From Halobacteria archaeon (GTDB lineage: Bacteria; Pseudomonadota; Gammaproteobacteria; UBA9214), in contig JABDRC010000354.1 in NCBI GenBank assembly GCA_013041945.1, positions 1 to 17,771 of the forward strand: a stretch of DNA of 17,771 nt. The letters are read 5' to 3'. The position numbers were made by a program, and so were the translations under genes. Shown here one piece after another: positions 6,719 to 14,366 of the stretch (within the stretch, counting starts at the first letter, position 1; each line of letters opens with the position of its first letter). The notes beneath the pieces were generated by a model. It saw only the letters and a list, made by a program, of their open reading frames with translations. It did not search any database and was not told where the DNA came from.

Positions 6719-7282
6719 TTATCCCGCCTCGTCCGGCTTCTTCTTGGCCTTTTGCTTGCCGCGCAGACTGAAGTTGGCGATGCGGCGGCGCTTGGAGGTG
6801 GACGACTTGATCTGGTCGAGGCGCGGTCCACCGAACCACTCCGAGCTCTCGATGCCGCGCATATAATCGGATACGCGGGCATTGGACTGGGCGACGCCTT
6901 TCATATTCAGGTTGCGTCCCTTCTGGGTGAAGGATTTCAGGTAAACACCATCCGGCAGGGTCCGGACCAGTTCGTCCATGAGGTGAACGCTTTCCGGCCG
7001 GCTGCTTTGCAGTTCCTGAATGACATTCATTCGGGCGAGCAGGTCACCCTTCATTCTTTCGAGTTCCTTGATGCGGCCGATGCGCTTGTTGAGCAGGTCG
7101 ATTTCGCTCTGCAGGAAATCATTGCGCTCGTTCTGGTTATCGATCATGCCGCTGATATGCAGGTGGGAAAACAGCACAATCAGGCCGGCGATAAGGACCG
7201 AACCACCCGACAGAAAAGCGAATTCGCGCTGTTTCTGCTTATTGAGTTCTTCGCGCCACGGGAGCAGGTTAATGCGTGCCAT
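6719..7282 (-). CDS. pilN: Type IV pilus inner-membrane protein PilN
   Basis: PilN links the cytoplasmic actin-like PilM to the periplasmic PilO. The 187-residue protein begins with the conserved cytoplasmic PilM-binding motif INLLPWRE (residues 4-11). One transmembrane helix follows (FLSGGSVLIAGLIVLFSHLH, about 23-42), then a coiled-coil (about 46-90). The periplasmic domain contains MDELVRTLPDGVYLKSFTQKG. The C-terminus is highly basic (KSSTSKRRRIANFSLRGKQK and a KKK run), somewhat like the basic tail on PilO. Its ATG lies one base after the pilM stop, so the two are almost certainly co-translated. Confidence 0.96.
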   Translation of the reverse strand: MARINLLPWREELNKQKQREFAFLSGGSVLIAGLIVLFSHLHISGMIDNQNERNDFLQSEIDLLNKRIGRIKELERMKGDLLARMNVIQELQSSRPESVHLMDELVRTLPDGVYLKSFTQKGRNLNMKGVAQSNARVSDYMRGIESSEWFGGPRLDQIKSSTSKRRRIANFSLRGKQKAKKKPDEAG

Positions 7283-7283
7283 A

Positions 7284-8354
7284 TCAGTCGAAGCTCCTGA
7301 GGGCCAGTCCGCAGGCGATCAGCAGGGCTGGCGCGTCATTACTCAGTGTCTGCGGCTTGACCCGGGCAGACAGTGACATTGATGCAAACGGATTGGCAAT
7401 GGTCGTTTCCACGCCGAGTTTGTCCTGGATCATTTCATCCATACCCGGGATCGATGCGCTGCCACCGGCAAGCACTATGTGATCGACCTTGCTGTGCGGA
7501 CTGGAAGAGTAAAAGAATTGCAGCGAGCGGCTGGCCTGCTGCGTCATTGCTTCCTTGAATGGCTCCAGTACGTCGGTAACGTAATTTTCCGGCAAGCCGC
7601 CCTGGCGCTTTGCCATGCCGGCCTCCTCGTAAGACAGGCCATAACGACGCATGATCTCCTCGGTCAGCTGCTTGCCGCCGAACACCGTGTCGCGTGTATA
7701 GACACTCTTCTGGTCATGCATGACATTCAGTGTCGTCATGGTTGCGCCGACGTCGATGACTGCAACCGTCTTGCCGGCACCCTGGTCCGGCAACTGGTCG
7801 GCCAGCAGGGCAAATGCGTTTTCGCTGGCGAACGACTCGACATCCATGATCTGCGTATTCAGTCCACCGGTTTCGACGGCGGCATTGCGCAGGTCGACAT
7901 TCTCGCTGCGGCAGGCGGCCAGCAGGACGTCGACCGTATCGGGATTTTTCTCCGACGGACCGATGACCTCGAAATCGAGATTGACCTCTTCCAGTGGATA
8001 GGGAACGTACTGGTCGGCCTCGAGTTCGATCTGGCTTTCCATGTCTTCCTCGCTGAGGCCGGCCGGCATCGGGATCACCTTGGTAATCGTGGAGGAGCCG
8101 GCGATAGCGACCGCGGCGTGCCGGGTGCGGGTGCCGGAGCGCTTGACGGCCCGGCGTACCGCTTCGCCGACGGCATCGACGTCGGTGATGTTTTTTTCTA
8201 CCACGGCATTCGGAGGCAGGGGCTCGACGGCGTAGCTTTCGACGCGATAGCGTTTGCCGCTTCGGCTCAGTTCCAGGAGTTTGACCGCCGTGGAACTGAT
8301 ATCCAGACCGATGAGAGGTGGAGTTGTCCGTTTAAAAAGTTGCGCGATTGGCAC
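7284..8354 (-). CDS. pilM: Type IV pilus actin-like ATPase PilM
   Basis: PilM is the cytoplasmic FtsA/actin-like protein of the pilus platform; it binds ATP and the PilN N-terminus. The 356-residue protein shows the actin-fold phosphate-1 motif GLDISSTAVKLLEL (16-29). The phosphate-2 motif VAVIDVGATMTTLNV is at 197-211 and the adenosine motif IVLAGGSASIPGM at 293-305. SQIELEADQYVPYPLEEVNL (108-127) is a conserved PilM signature. The start codon is GTG at 8354, preceded by AAGGGA about 7 bases upstream on the minus strand, a good ribosome binding site. It is the first gene of pilMNOPQ, and the predicted promoter lies about 50 bp upstream. Confidence 0.97.
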   Translation of the reverse strand: MPIAQLFKRTTPPLIGLDISSTAVKLLELSRSGKRYRVESYAVEPLPPNAVVEKNITDVDAVGEAVRRAVKRSGTRTRHAAVAIAGSSTITKVIPMPAGLSEEDMESQIELEADQYVPYPLEEVNLDFEVIGPSEKNPDTVDVLLAACRSENVDLRNAAVETGGLNTQIMDVESFASENAFALLADQLPDQGAGKTVAVIDVGATMTTLNVMHDQKSVYTRDTVFGGKQLTEEIMRRYGLSYEEAGMAKRQGGLPENYVTDVLEPFKEAMTQQASRSLQFFYSSSPHSKVDHIVLAGGSASIPGMDEMIQDKLGVETTIANPFASMSLSARVKPQTLSNDAPALLIACGLALRSFD

Positions 8355-8404
8355 AATATTTCCCTTTTGTTACCCGCTGTTGTGTGACACAGGTAGTTCG
8401 CCGC

Positions 8405-8433
8405 ATTAGAGGACATTGCCAACTGATTGTCAA
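8405..8433 (-). promoter_or_regulatory. Predicted sigma70 promoter of pilMNOPQ
   Basis: On the minus strand, TTGACA (8433-8428) and TCTAAT (8410-8405) are separated by 17 bases. This is a perfect -35 and a 5-of-6 -10 element. The start point would be near 8398, giving a leader of about 45 nt before the pilM GTG. It is the best promoter match in the divergent region, and it overlaps the predicted ponA promoter on the other strand. Confidence 0.7.
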
Positions 8434-8445
8434 CTAATGTGTAAT
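8416..8445 (+). promoter_or_regulatory. Possible sigma70 promoter of ponA/mrcA
   Basis: On the plus strand, TTGCCA (8416-8421) and TGTAAT (8440-8445) are 18 bases apart, each one base from consensus. Transcription would start near 8452 and leave a leader of about 135 nt before the ATG at 8588. The rest of the 233 bp gap between pilM and ponA is AT-rich and contains a C6 run at 8509-8514, but I see no other recognisable element. Weaker alternative promoters closer to the gene cannot be excluded. Confidence 0.4.
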
Positions 8446-8587
8446 GTGAAACAAAGGTTGTGTTACTGCTTATCGGACGGTTACGCTTTTAGTTTAGAAA
8501 AAATGTGTCCCCCCTCCGTTACATCGTAATTTATGATGAGCCGCAAGGTGGTTCTTTGAACCCGATCACAGGTTGCAGAATTTCAAG

Positions 8588-10978
8588 ATGAGCTGGCGTC
8601 GAATTTGGTTGTTTTTGCTGTATCTCGTGCTGACAGGCATTTTTTTGACGGCCGTTGCGGGAATGATCATTTATATAAATGTCGCGCCGCAGTTGCCGTC
8701 GATCGATGACCTGCGCGATGTGCAGTTGCAGCAGCCCCTGCGCGTCTACAGCCGTGACCGGCTGTTGCTGGCCGAGTTCGGCGAGAAACGCCGTACGCCG
8801 GTGTCCATCGATGAGGTCCCGCCGCTCATGGTAAAGGCCTTTCTTGCGGCTGAGGATGACAGTTTTTTCAGTCATTCCGGCGTGGATTTTCCCGGCCTGT
8901 TGAGCGCCGCTATCGAGTTGGCGCGGACCGGCAAGAAGCGTCGGGGTGGCAGCACCATTACCATGCAGGTGGCCAGAAACTACTATCTTTCCAGTGAAAA
9001 GACCTATTTACGCAAGCTGACAGAAATTCTGCTGGCATTCAGAATCGAACGCTCGCTCAGTAAAAACGAGATCCTCGAGCTGTACTTCAACAAGATTTAC
9101 CTGGGGCAGCGGGCCTACGGGGTGCAGGCAGCCGCACGCGTTTACTACGGCCAGGACATCGGTGAACTGTCCCTGGCACGCATGGCGATGATTGCCGCCC
9201 TGCCCAAGGCCCCGTCGCGGGTCAATCCGGTCACCAGCCCGGAGGCGGCCATCGAACGGCGCAACTATATCCTCGGCCGCATGCAGCAGCTGGGTTATAT
9301 CGATGAGGATACCTACACAGCGGCCGTGGCCGAGCCGGATGGTGCCCGCCTGCACAAGGTCAGCGCGGCGGCCAGCGCGCCCTACGTGGCGGAAATGGTC
9401 CGCAACGAAATGTTCAAGCGCTACGGGTCGGCCGCGTACACCTCCGGCTACGAGGTGATTACCACCATCGACACGAAACGTCAGGCCGCGGCCAACCTGG
9501 CGCTGCGTAATGGACTGCAGGACTACAGTCGCCGCCACGGCTATCGCGGGCCGGAGGCAAAGGTCCCGCAGCAGGCCGACGACGAGGCATCACGCCTGGC
9601 CGTCCTTGGCGGATATCCACCGGTCGGTGACCTGCATGCGGCACTGGTAACCGCGGTCGCCGAGCAGGCGGCCACACTCATGCTGGCGAACGGTACCGAG
9701 GTCACACTTTCGTGGGATGGCCTGTCCTGGGCGCGCCCCTACCGCAATGCCAATCGTACGGGCGCGGAACCGAAACGCGCCGCCGATATTCTGGCGGTCG
9801 GTGATATTGTCCGTGTTAATCAGAAAGACAAGGGTGACTGGAGCCTCGCGCAGGTGCCGAAGATCGGCGGTGCGCTGGTCTCGCTGCGCCCCCGGGATGG
9901 TGCCATCGATGCGCTGGTAGGCGGCTATGATTTCTACCACAGCAAGTTCAACCGGGCCACGCAGGCCCTGCGACAACCGGGCTCCAGCTTCAAGCCGGTC
10001 ATTTATTCCGCCGCCCTCGAGAATGGCTTCACACCGGCCAGCATGATCAACGATGCACCGGTCGTGTTCGATGACCCCAAGCTGGAATCAACCTGGCGAC
10101 CGGAAAACTACAGCGGCAAATTCCACGGGCCGACGCGTCTGCGCGAGGCACTCTACCGCTCCCGCAACCTGGTTTCGATTCGCATCCTGCGCTCCATCGG
10201 TGCCGATTACGCGGCCGAATATGCCGAACGCTTCGGGTTCAAGGCGGACAAGCTGCCGCATGACCTGACCCTGGCACTGGGCAGCGCCAGCGTGACACCG
10301 TTGCAGATGGCGCGCGCCTACGCCGTGCTGGCCAATGGCGGCTATCTGGTCAAGCCTTACGTGATCCTGCGCATCCAGGATGCGGCCGGCGATGTTGTGT
10401 TCAGTTCGTCGCCGGTGGTTGCCTGCGCCGACTGTCCGGCTTCCATGGAAACGATCACCGGTACCGGTCAGGAAATGTTGCCGCTGGCCCGTCGGGAACT
10501 GACACCGCAAAACGTCTGGCAGATGACATCCATGATGCAGGATGTCATTCGGCGCGGCACCGGCGTACGTGCCAGGTCACTTGGACGCAATGACCTGGCA
10601 GGCAAGACCGGGACCACCAACGATCAGATGGATGGCTGGTTTTGCGGTTTCAATGAGGCGGTTGTGGCAACGGCCTGGGTTGGCTTTGACACGCCGGCGC
10701 CGCTCGGTCGTGGCGAGACCGGTGGCCGCTCGGCATTGCCGGTGTGGATCGACTACATGGCCGTTGCGTTGAAGGGCATGCCCGAGACTGTCCGTAAACC
10801 GCCGAATGGCATGGTCACGGTGCGTATCGATCCCGCTACCGGTCTGCTGGCTGCCAGCGGTCAGCCGGGTGCGATCTTCGAAACCTTCCGCAAAGAAAAC
10901 GTGCCCCGGCAGACCAGCGATGTCTTGTCATCCGGTGTCCACGGCGCCGACAATGTCATTGACGAGCAGTTGTTCTAG
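8588..10978 (+). CDS. mrcA: Class A penicillin-binding protein 1A
   Basis: This bifunctional peptidoglycan synthase has 796 residues from the ATG and is anchored in the inner membrane. The membrane helix (IWLFLLYLVLTGIFLTAVAG) occupies about residues 6-25. The GT51 glycosyltransferase domain (about 45-220) shows the catalytic AAEDDSFFSHSGVD and GGSTITMQVARN motifs. An OB-like insert (about 315-425) is followed by the transpeptidase domain. Its active-site motif is SSFK (S466 to K469, numbered from this ATG), then SRN (525-527) and KTG (673-675). Length and order match PBP1A (PonA/MrcA). The frame is also open from a TTG at 8573 (five extra residues), but neither start has a strong Shine-Dalgarno sequence and the ATG is preferred. 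It is the only plus-strand gene, divergent from pilM and convergent with mdh (23 bp apart, no terminator seen). Confidence 0.97.
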   Translation: MSWRRIWLFLLYLVLTGIFLTAVAGMIIYINVAPQLPSIDDLRDVQLQQPLRVYSRDRLLLAEFGEKRRTPVSIDEVPPLMVKAFLAAEDDSFFSHSGVDFPGLLSAAIELARTGKKRRGGSTITMQVARNYYLSSEKTYLRKLTEILLAFRIERSLSKNEILELYFNKIYLGQRAYGVQAAARVYYGQDIGELSLARMAMIAALPKAPSRVNPVTSPEAAIERRNYILGRMQQLGYIDEDTYTAAVAEPDGARLHKVSAAASAPYVAEMVRNEMFKRYGSAAYTSGYEVITTIDTKRQAAANLALRNGLQDYSRRHGYRGPEAKVPQQADDEASRLAVLGGYPPVGDLHAALVTAVAEQAATLMLANGTEVTLSWDGLSWARPYRNANRTGAEPKRAADILAVGDIVRVNQKDKGDWSLAQVPKIGGALVSLRPRDGAIDALVGGYDFYHSKFNRATQALRQPGSSFKPVIYSAALENGFTPASMINDAPVVFDDPKLESTWRPENYSGKFHGPTRLREALYRSRNLVSIRILRSIGADYAAEYAERFGFKADKLPHDLTLALGSASVTPLQMARAYAVLANGGYLVKPYVILRIQDAAGDVVFSSSPVVACADCPASMETITGTGQEMLPLARRELTPQNVWQMTSMMQDVIRRGTGVRARSLGRNDLAGKTGTTNDQMDGWFCGFNEAVVATAWVGFDTPAPLGRGETGGRSALPVWIDYMAVALKGMPETVRKPPNGMVTVRIDPATGLLAASGQPGAIFETFRKENVPRQTSDVLSSGVHGADNVIDEQLF

Positions 10979-11001
10979 AGTGGTCAGATCCCTGCTTGCC
11001 C

Positions 11002-11922
11002 CTACAGTGATTTGATGTCATTGACGATGCTGTCGACCGATGCCTGGAAGCCGCGGCGCTCGGTTTCATCGAGCGGCAGGTCGATAATTCTCCTGATGCC
11101 CTCGCGTCCGAGGATGGCCGGCACACCGGCAGTAATATCACGCTGGCCATACTCGCCATCCAGTACACAGACACAGGACAGCAGACGATCGCGGTTGCTG
11201 TTGATGGCATCCACCATGGTGGCAACTGCTGCGGCCGGTGCATTGTAGGCGCTGCTGTGCTGGCGCATCTCCAGCACTTCCGCACCGCCATGCCGGGTTT
11301 TCTCGTTGATGTACTCGATGGTTTTCTCGTCGACAAAGGTGGTGACCGGCAAGCCGTTGATGGTGCTGAAGCGGGTCAGCGGAACCATGGAATCGCCATG
11401 ACCGCCAATGACCATGGTATGGACGTCCCGCACCGAGATGCCGGTTTCCTCGGCCAGGAAACTGGCCATGCGCGCCGCATCCAGTACGCCGGCCTGGCCG
11501 AACACGCGCCGCCGGTCCCAGCCGGTGCGCTTCCAGGCATGCCAGGTCAGCACGTCGACCGGGTTGGTAACCAGCATCAGCATACAGTCAGGCGCGTGTT
11601 CCAGAACCTGGTCGACAACGGAATCGATGACCGCGCGGTTCACATTCAGCACATCGCTGCGCGACATGCCGGGTTTGCGCGGCGAACCGGCAGTGACGAT
11701 CACCAGGTCCGACCCGGCCAGCAGGGCGGGGTCGGCACCGCCCGTCAGGCGGCAGTCAAAGCGGTGCGCTGCGGCCGACTGGCGGATATCCAGCGCGGCC
11801 CCGGCGGCGGCGCCATCGCGGACATCGAGCAGCACCAGGTCGTGGCACACGTCCCGTTGCGCCAGAATCTGTGCAGTAGATTCCCCTACGCGGCCTGCGC
11901 CGACGATGCTGATCTTGTTCAT
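11002..11922 (-). CDS. mdh: Malate dehydrogenase, LDH-like type
   Basis: The 306-residue enzyme interconverts malate and oxaloacetate with NAD(H) in the cytoplasm. The Rossmann motif GAGRVG (8-13) is followed by the acidic end of beta-2 (LLDV, D33), which favours NAD over NADP. GSPRKPGMSR (79-88) carries R82, the residue that selects malate/oxaloacetate in place of the Gln of lactate dehydrogenases, and R88. VTNPVDV contains N120. Catalytic residues are D148 and R151 (GVLDAARM) and H175 (IGGHGDSMVPL). This is the LDH-like MDH family (alphaproteobacterial, green-sulfur and some purple-sulfur type), not the E. coli type. The ATG is preceded by AAGGGA. It has its own predicted promoter and converges on ponA. 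In related genomes I recall a malic enzyme gene at this place. Confidence 0.93.
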   Translation of the reverse strand: MNKISIVGAGRVGESTAQILAQRDVCHDLVLLDVRDGAAAGAALDIRQSAAAHRFDCRLTGGADPALLAGSDLVIVTAGSPRKPGMSRSDVLNVNRAVIDSVVDQVLEHAPDCMLMLVTNPVDVLTWHAWKRTGWDRRRVFGQAGVLDAARMASFLAEETGISVRDVHTMVIGGHGDSMVPLTRFSTINGLPVTTFVDEKTIEYINEKTRHGGAEVLEMRQHSSAYNAPAAAVATMVDAINSNRDRLLSCVCVLDGEYGQRDITAGVPAILGREGIRRIIDLPLDETERRGFQASVDSIVNDIKSL

Positions 11923-12001
11923 CCAGTGATCCCTTGATGATTTCCAGTGGGTGCAGTCCGGAGCACTCTCGATAATGTTGCAGTCGGCGAGCCTCCCGTG
12001 T

Positions 12002-12016
12002 CCGGTGAAACACCGG
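12002..12016 (-). promoter_or_regulatory. Perfect hairpin in the mdh leader
   Basis: CCGGTG (12002-12007), loop AAA and CACCGG (12011-12016) form a perfect 6 bp stem with a 3-base loop. It would lie roughly 10-25 nt after the predicted mdh transcription start, in a leader of about 105 nt. There is no U-tract after it, so it is not a standard terminator. A role in mRNA stability or regulation is inference. Confidence 0.4.
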
Positions 12017-12033
12017 GTCTGATTTTGCGGACA

Positions 12034-12062
12034 AGTATATAGTTAGGACAACGGCTGCACAA
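12034..12062 (-). promoter_or_regulatory. Predicted sigma70 promoter of mdh
   Basis: On the minus strand, TTGTGC (12062-12057) and TATACT (12039-12034) are 17 bases apart. The -10 element is 5 of 6 and the -35 is 4 of 6. It lies in the 157 bp space between the M48 protease stop and the mdh start and implies a leader of about 105 nt. It supports separate transcription of mdh. Confidence 0.6.
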
Positions 12063-12079
12063 AATCCGTTTTGCCAGGT

Positions 12080-13543
12080 CTAGCGGACGATCTTGATCAG
12101 GCTGGAAGCGTCCGGTTCGCCATCGGGGTACTGGCCGTTGAGCAGCCGTAACTGTTCCTCTGGCAGATGGGTGACGGGCGATGTGCGGGCGAGGTCAGTG
12201 TAACGCGTCCCCGGAGTCGCCCTGATGAGGCCGAGGCGTTTGCCGGTCGCCAGTTCTTTCTCTTTACCAGTCAGGGCATGATAGCTGTTTACCGTGTCGA
12301 GAATGAGCGGGTCATAATCCTGCATCCGGCTGCGTTGTTTTGCAGCACCGGCAATTATCCAGGCCTTGTCGTTACGAAACAGGACCGCGTAGCGCACCCG
12401 GCGGGTTCCCCAGGGTGTCTTGCCGTCGGCGATTGCGGTGTAGCCCTGCAGGCCATCGACAGTGATGGCCCTGCCTGACTGCATGTTATCCAGCTTCATG
12501 CGTTGCGTCATGAACGCCTGCGGGCTGATGCGCTTGTTGAGATCTGTGATGGTCAGTTGCACCAGGGCCTTGTTCTCCGGCGCGATGGCCATCACGCGGT
12601 CTGACTGGTTGTCGACCCGCCAGTCTGCCGGGAAGGTCAGGCCAAAGTTCAGGTCACGGTGATAGAAACGGTTATTGCGCAGTATCCCGTCGCGTTCGCT
12701 GTCGCCGAAGACAAGGCCGTCGATCGCGCGAAGATAGCGGTCACGCCCGATGCGCGCGGTGTTTGCCTGCCGGTATTTCCCGGCCGCCGCAACGACTTCC
12801 TGGAAGCGCTTGTCATTGTCGGGGTGCGTCGAGAACAGACCGTGGTAGGCGGTCGGTTCGCGGTCCTCCTGTTCGGCAACCAGCTTGTCGAAGGCCTCCT
12901 GGTTCTTCAGGACGCCGACGACCTTGAGCATACCCCCGGGGTCGTAACCGCTCTTTGCCAGGTACTCGGCCCCCAGGCGGTCCGCTTCGAGCTCGTGTTC
13001 ACGCCCGTAACCGCGCACGATCGCGGTCCCGGCCAGCCTGCTCAGGTCGCCGGCACCCTGTACACCGGTGGATGCCGATACCACGGCGCCGAGGATACCC
13101 GCCATGGTTGCCGTGCCATGCTGACGGACGCTGTGGCGTGCCGTGACATGGCCGATTTCATGGCCAAGTACCGCCGCCAGTTCCGCCTCCGAGTTGAGGT
13201 AGGCCAGCAGCCCGCGCGTGATGTAGATGTAGCCGCCCGGCAGTGCAAAGGCATTCACCTGGTTACTGTCCAGGACCGTGAAGCGATAGATCAGGTCCGG
13301 GCGGTGACTGTTGGCCGCCACCTGCTCACCGATTGTCTGCACCAGGCTCGCCAGTTCCGGGTCATCATAGGCCGGGGTGTCCTTGACGATATCGGCACTG
13401 TACTTGCGGCCGAGACTGATTTCCTGCTCTTCCGACATGAGGACAAAGTCCTGGTTGCCGGTGACCGGATTGGTCGAGCAGGCGCTGGCCAGCCAGGCGG
13501 GAACAAGCAGGAGCAATAGTCTGGCGGTGTGTCTTGTATTCAT
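12080..13543 (-). CDS. M48-family zinc metalloprotease lipoprotein (BepA/YfgC-like)
   Basis: The 487-residue protein has a lipoprotein signal peptide ending in LASAC, with C22 lipidated, so it should act in the periplasm. The M48 metalloprotease domain (about 35-255) shows the zinc motif HEIGH (128-132). The third ligand is in HELEADRLG (E184, D188). FSTHPDNDKR (about 237-246) is a conserved region that in BepA supplies a histidine controlling the active site. BepA-type proteins degrade or assist stalled outer-membrane proteins such as LptD. Here the TPR repeats of BepA are not evident. Instead, the C-terminal half (about 280-487) has a beta-rich domain I do not recognise (FGLTFPADWRVDNQSDRVMA). 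Its start overlaps the nuclease stop by four bases (ATGA), so the two are translationally coupled. The exact substrate is unknown. Confidence 0.9.
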   Translation of the reverse strand: MNTRHTARLLLLLVPAWLASACSTNPVTGNQDFVLMSEEQEISLGRKYSADIVKDTPAYDDPELASLVQTIGEQVAANSHRPDLIYRFTVLDSNQVNAFALPGGYIYITRGLLAYLNSEAELAAVLGHEIGHVTARHSVRQHGTATMAGILGAVVSASTGVQGAGDLSRLAGTAIVRGYGREHELEADRLGAEYLAKSGYDPGGMLKVVGVLKNQEAFDKLVAEQEDREPTAYHGLFSTHPDNDKRFQEVVAAAGKYRQANTARIGRDRYLRAIDGLVFGDSERDGILRNNRFYHRDLNFGLTFPADWRVDNQSDRVMAIAPENKALVQLTITDLNKRISPQAFMTQRMKLDNMQSGRAITVDGLQGYTAIADGKTPWGTRRVRYAVLFRNDKAWIIAGAAKQRSRMQDYDPLILDTVNSYHALTGKEKELATGKRLGLIRATPGTRYTDLARTSPVTHLPEEQLRLLNGQYPDGEPDASSLIKIVR

Positions 13544-14355
13544 GGTGCCTGTTTGTTGATGATTGCCATGGCGGCGGGGTGTCTCACGGTCATGACCGGC
13601 CCGGAAGGCCGTGCCCTGATCCAGCCTCTCAGTTCGACCGCCTGGCCGGCGAGGTGTTCCAGATAGCCCGGCGGAAAGTTGACCTGGTCCTGTTTGCCGA
13701 CCCGTACGCTGAGCGGACCTTCCAGCTCCAGCCAGGCGGTACCACCTGCATAACGCACGCGCGAAACGGTAGCGTGGATGATCCGGAAGCCGCGGGTTGA
13801 GGCCGGCAGGCTGCGGGCGTCGTGGACCTGGTAGCGCGGGTGCTTCCAGATACCGCGGCGCTCGATCCGGGCCCGGTCTTCCTGCCGCTGGTAGCAGTCC
13901 TGTGCCCAGGTGTTCGGCGGCACCACCAGGGTGGTGGCCAGGCCCGCCTGCAGCAGGTGGACGGCGACATTGTCGCCGCTGTCCAGAAAGGCATGCGCCA
14001 GCAGACGACCATAGTGGTCTTCGTGTTCCCGGCCGTATTGGAGCAGCAGGCTCCGGTTGTTCCGGTCGATCAGCGCTTGCAATGCGGCGGTGGCCTCATC
14101 TGCAAACGGTTCCCCTTCAGGCCGGTCCGGCCGGAGCTCCGGCGCATTGATGCCGATCAGGCGTACCCGCCGGCCGTCCGCGAGTTTGACGGTGTCCCCG
14201 TCGTAGACATGCACCACGGTGACGCGTTCGCTGGTCTCCCGGGCGGGGCATGCACCGGCCAGGGTTTGCTGTGCCTGCAGCAACAGCAGCAGGCACAACG
14301 CAAAAGGGGCGCCCGTAACGGACGCCCCTTTGCCGGAGGAATACCTGGAAGGCAT
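13540..14355 (-). CDS. Secreted thermonuclease-like nuclease with C-terminal extra domain
   Basis: This is a staphylococcal-nuclease-fold (SNase) protein of 271 residues. A signal peptide (core PFALCLLLLLQAQQTLA, about 17-33) indicates export. The SNase domain (about 44-172) shows VYDGDTVKLADG with D52/D54, the catalytic Arg in RLIGINAPE (R65), YGREHEDHYGRLLA with R117, and ERRGIWKHP. Residues ~188-270 (FRIIHATVSRVR to VRHPAAM) form an additional small beta-rich, possibly OB-like domain. The frame is open to 14463, but that part overlaps rpmE in another frame, so the ATG at 14355 is chosen. There is no clear Shine-Dalgarno sequence, and the rpmE terminator lies within codons 9-18. A later TTG start cannot be excluded. 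The stop overlaps the M48 protease start. The rpmE-nuclease pairing is also seen in Pseudomonas, from memory. Confidence 0.85.
   Translation of the reverse strand: MPSRYSSGKGASVTGAPFALCLLLLLQAQQTLAGACPARETSERVTVVHVYDGDTVKLADGRRVRLIGINAPELRPDRPEGEPFADEATAALQALIDRNNRSLLLQYGREHEDHYGRLLAHAFLDSGDNVAVHLLQAGLATTLVVPPNTWAQDCYQRQEDRARIERRGIWKHPRYQVHDARSLPASTRGFRIIHATVSRVRYAGGTAWLELEGPLSVRVGKQDQVNFPPGYLEHLAGQAVELRGWIRARPSGPVMTVRHPAAMAIINKQAP
14302..14331 (-). terminator. Intrinsic terminator of rpmE, inside the nuclease start
   Basis: GGGGCG (14306-14311) pairs with CGCCCC (14323-14328), and an inner CCG/CGG extends the stem past one mismatch around a TAA loop. On the minus strand the stem is followed by TTTTG, and A residues on the other side pair with the T-tract. 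It lies 36 bp after the rpmE stop codon. The same bases are read as codons 9-18 of the downstream nuclease, so nuclease expression would need read-through or an internal start. Confidence 0.75.
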
Positions 14356-14366
14356 TGGCTGGTTGT

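Noticed and set aside
6715..6882. A 56-residue N-terminal extension of PilO.
   Set aside because: It is the other frame of the end of pilN, rich in Arg, Ser and Pro, and PilO proteins begin at the MDINELD-type start.
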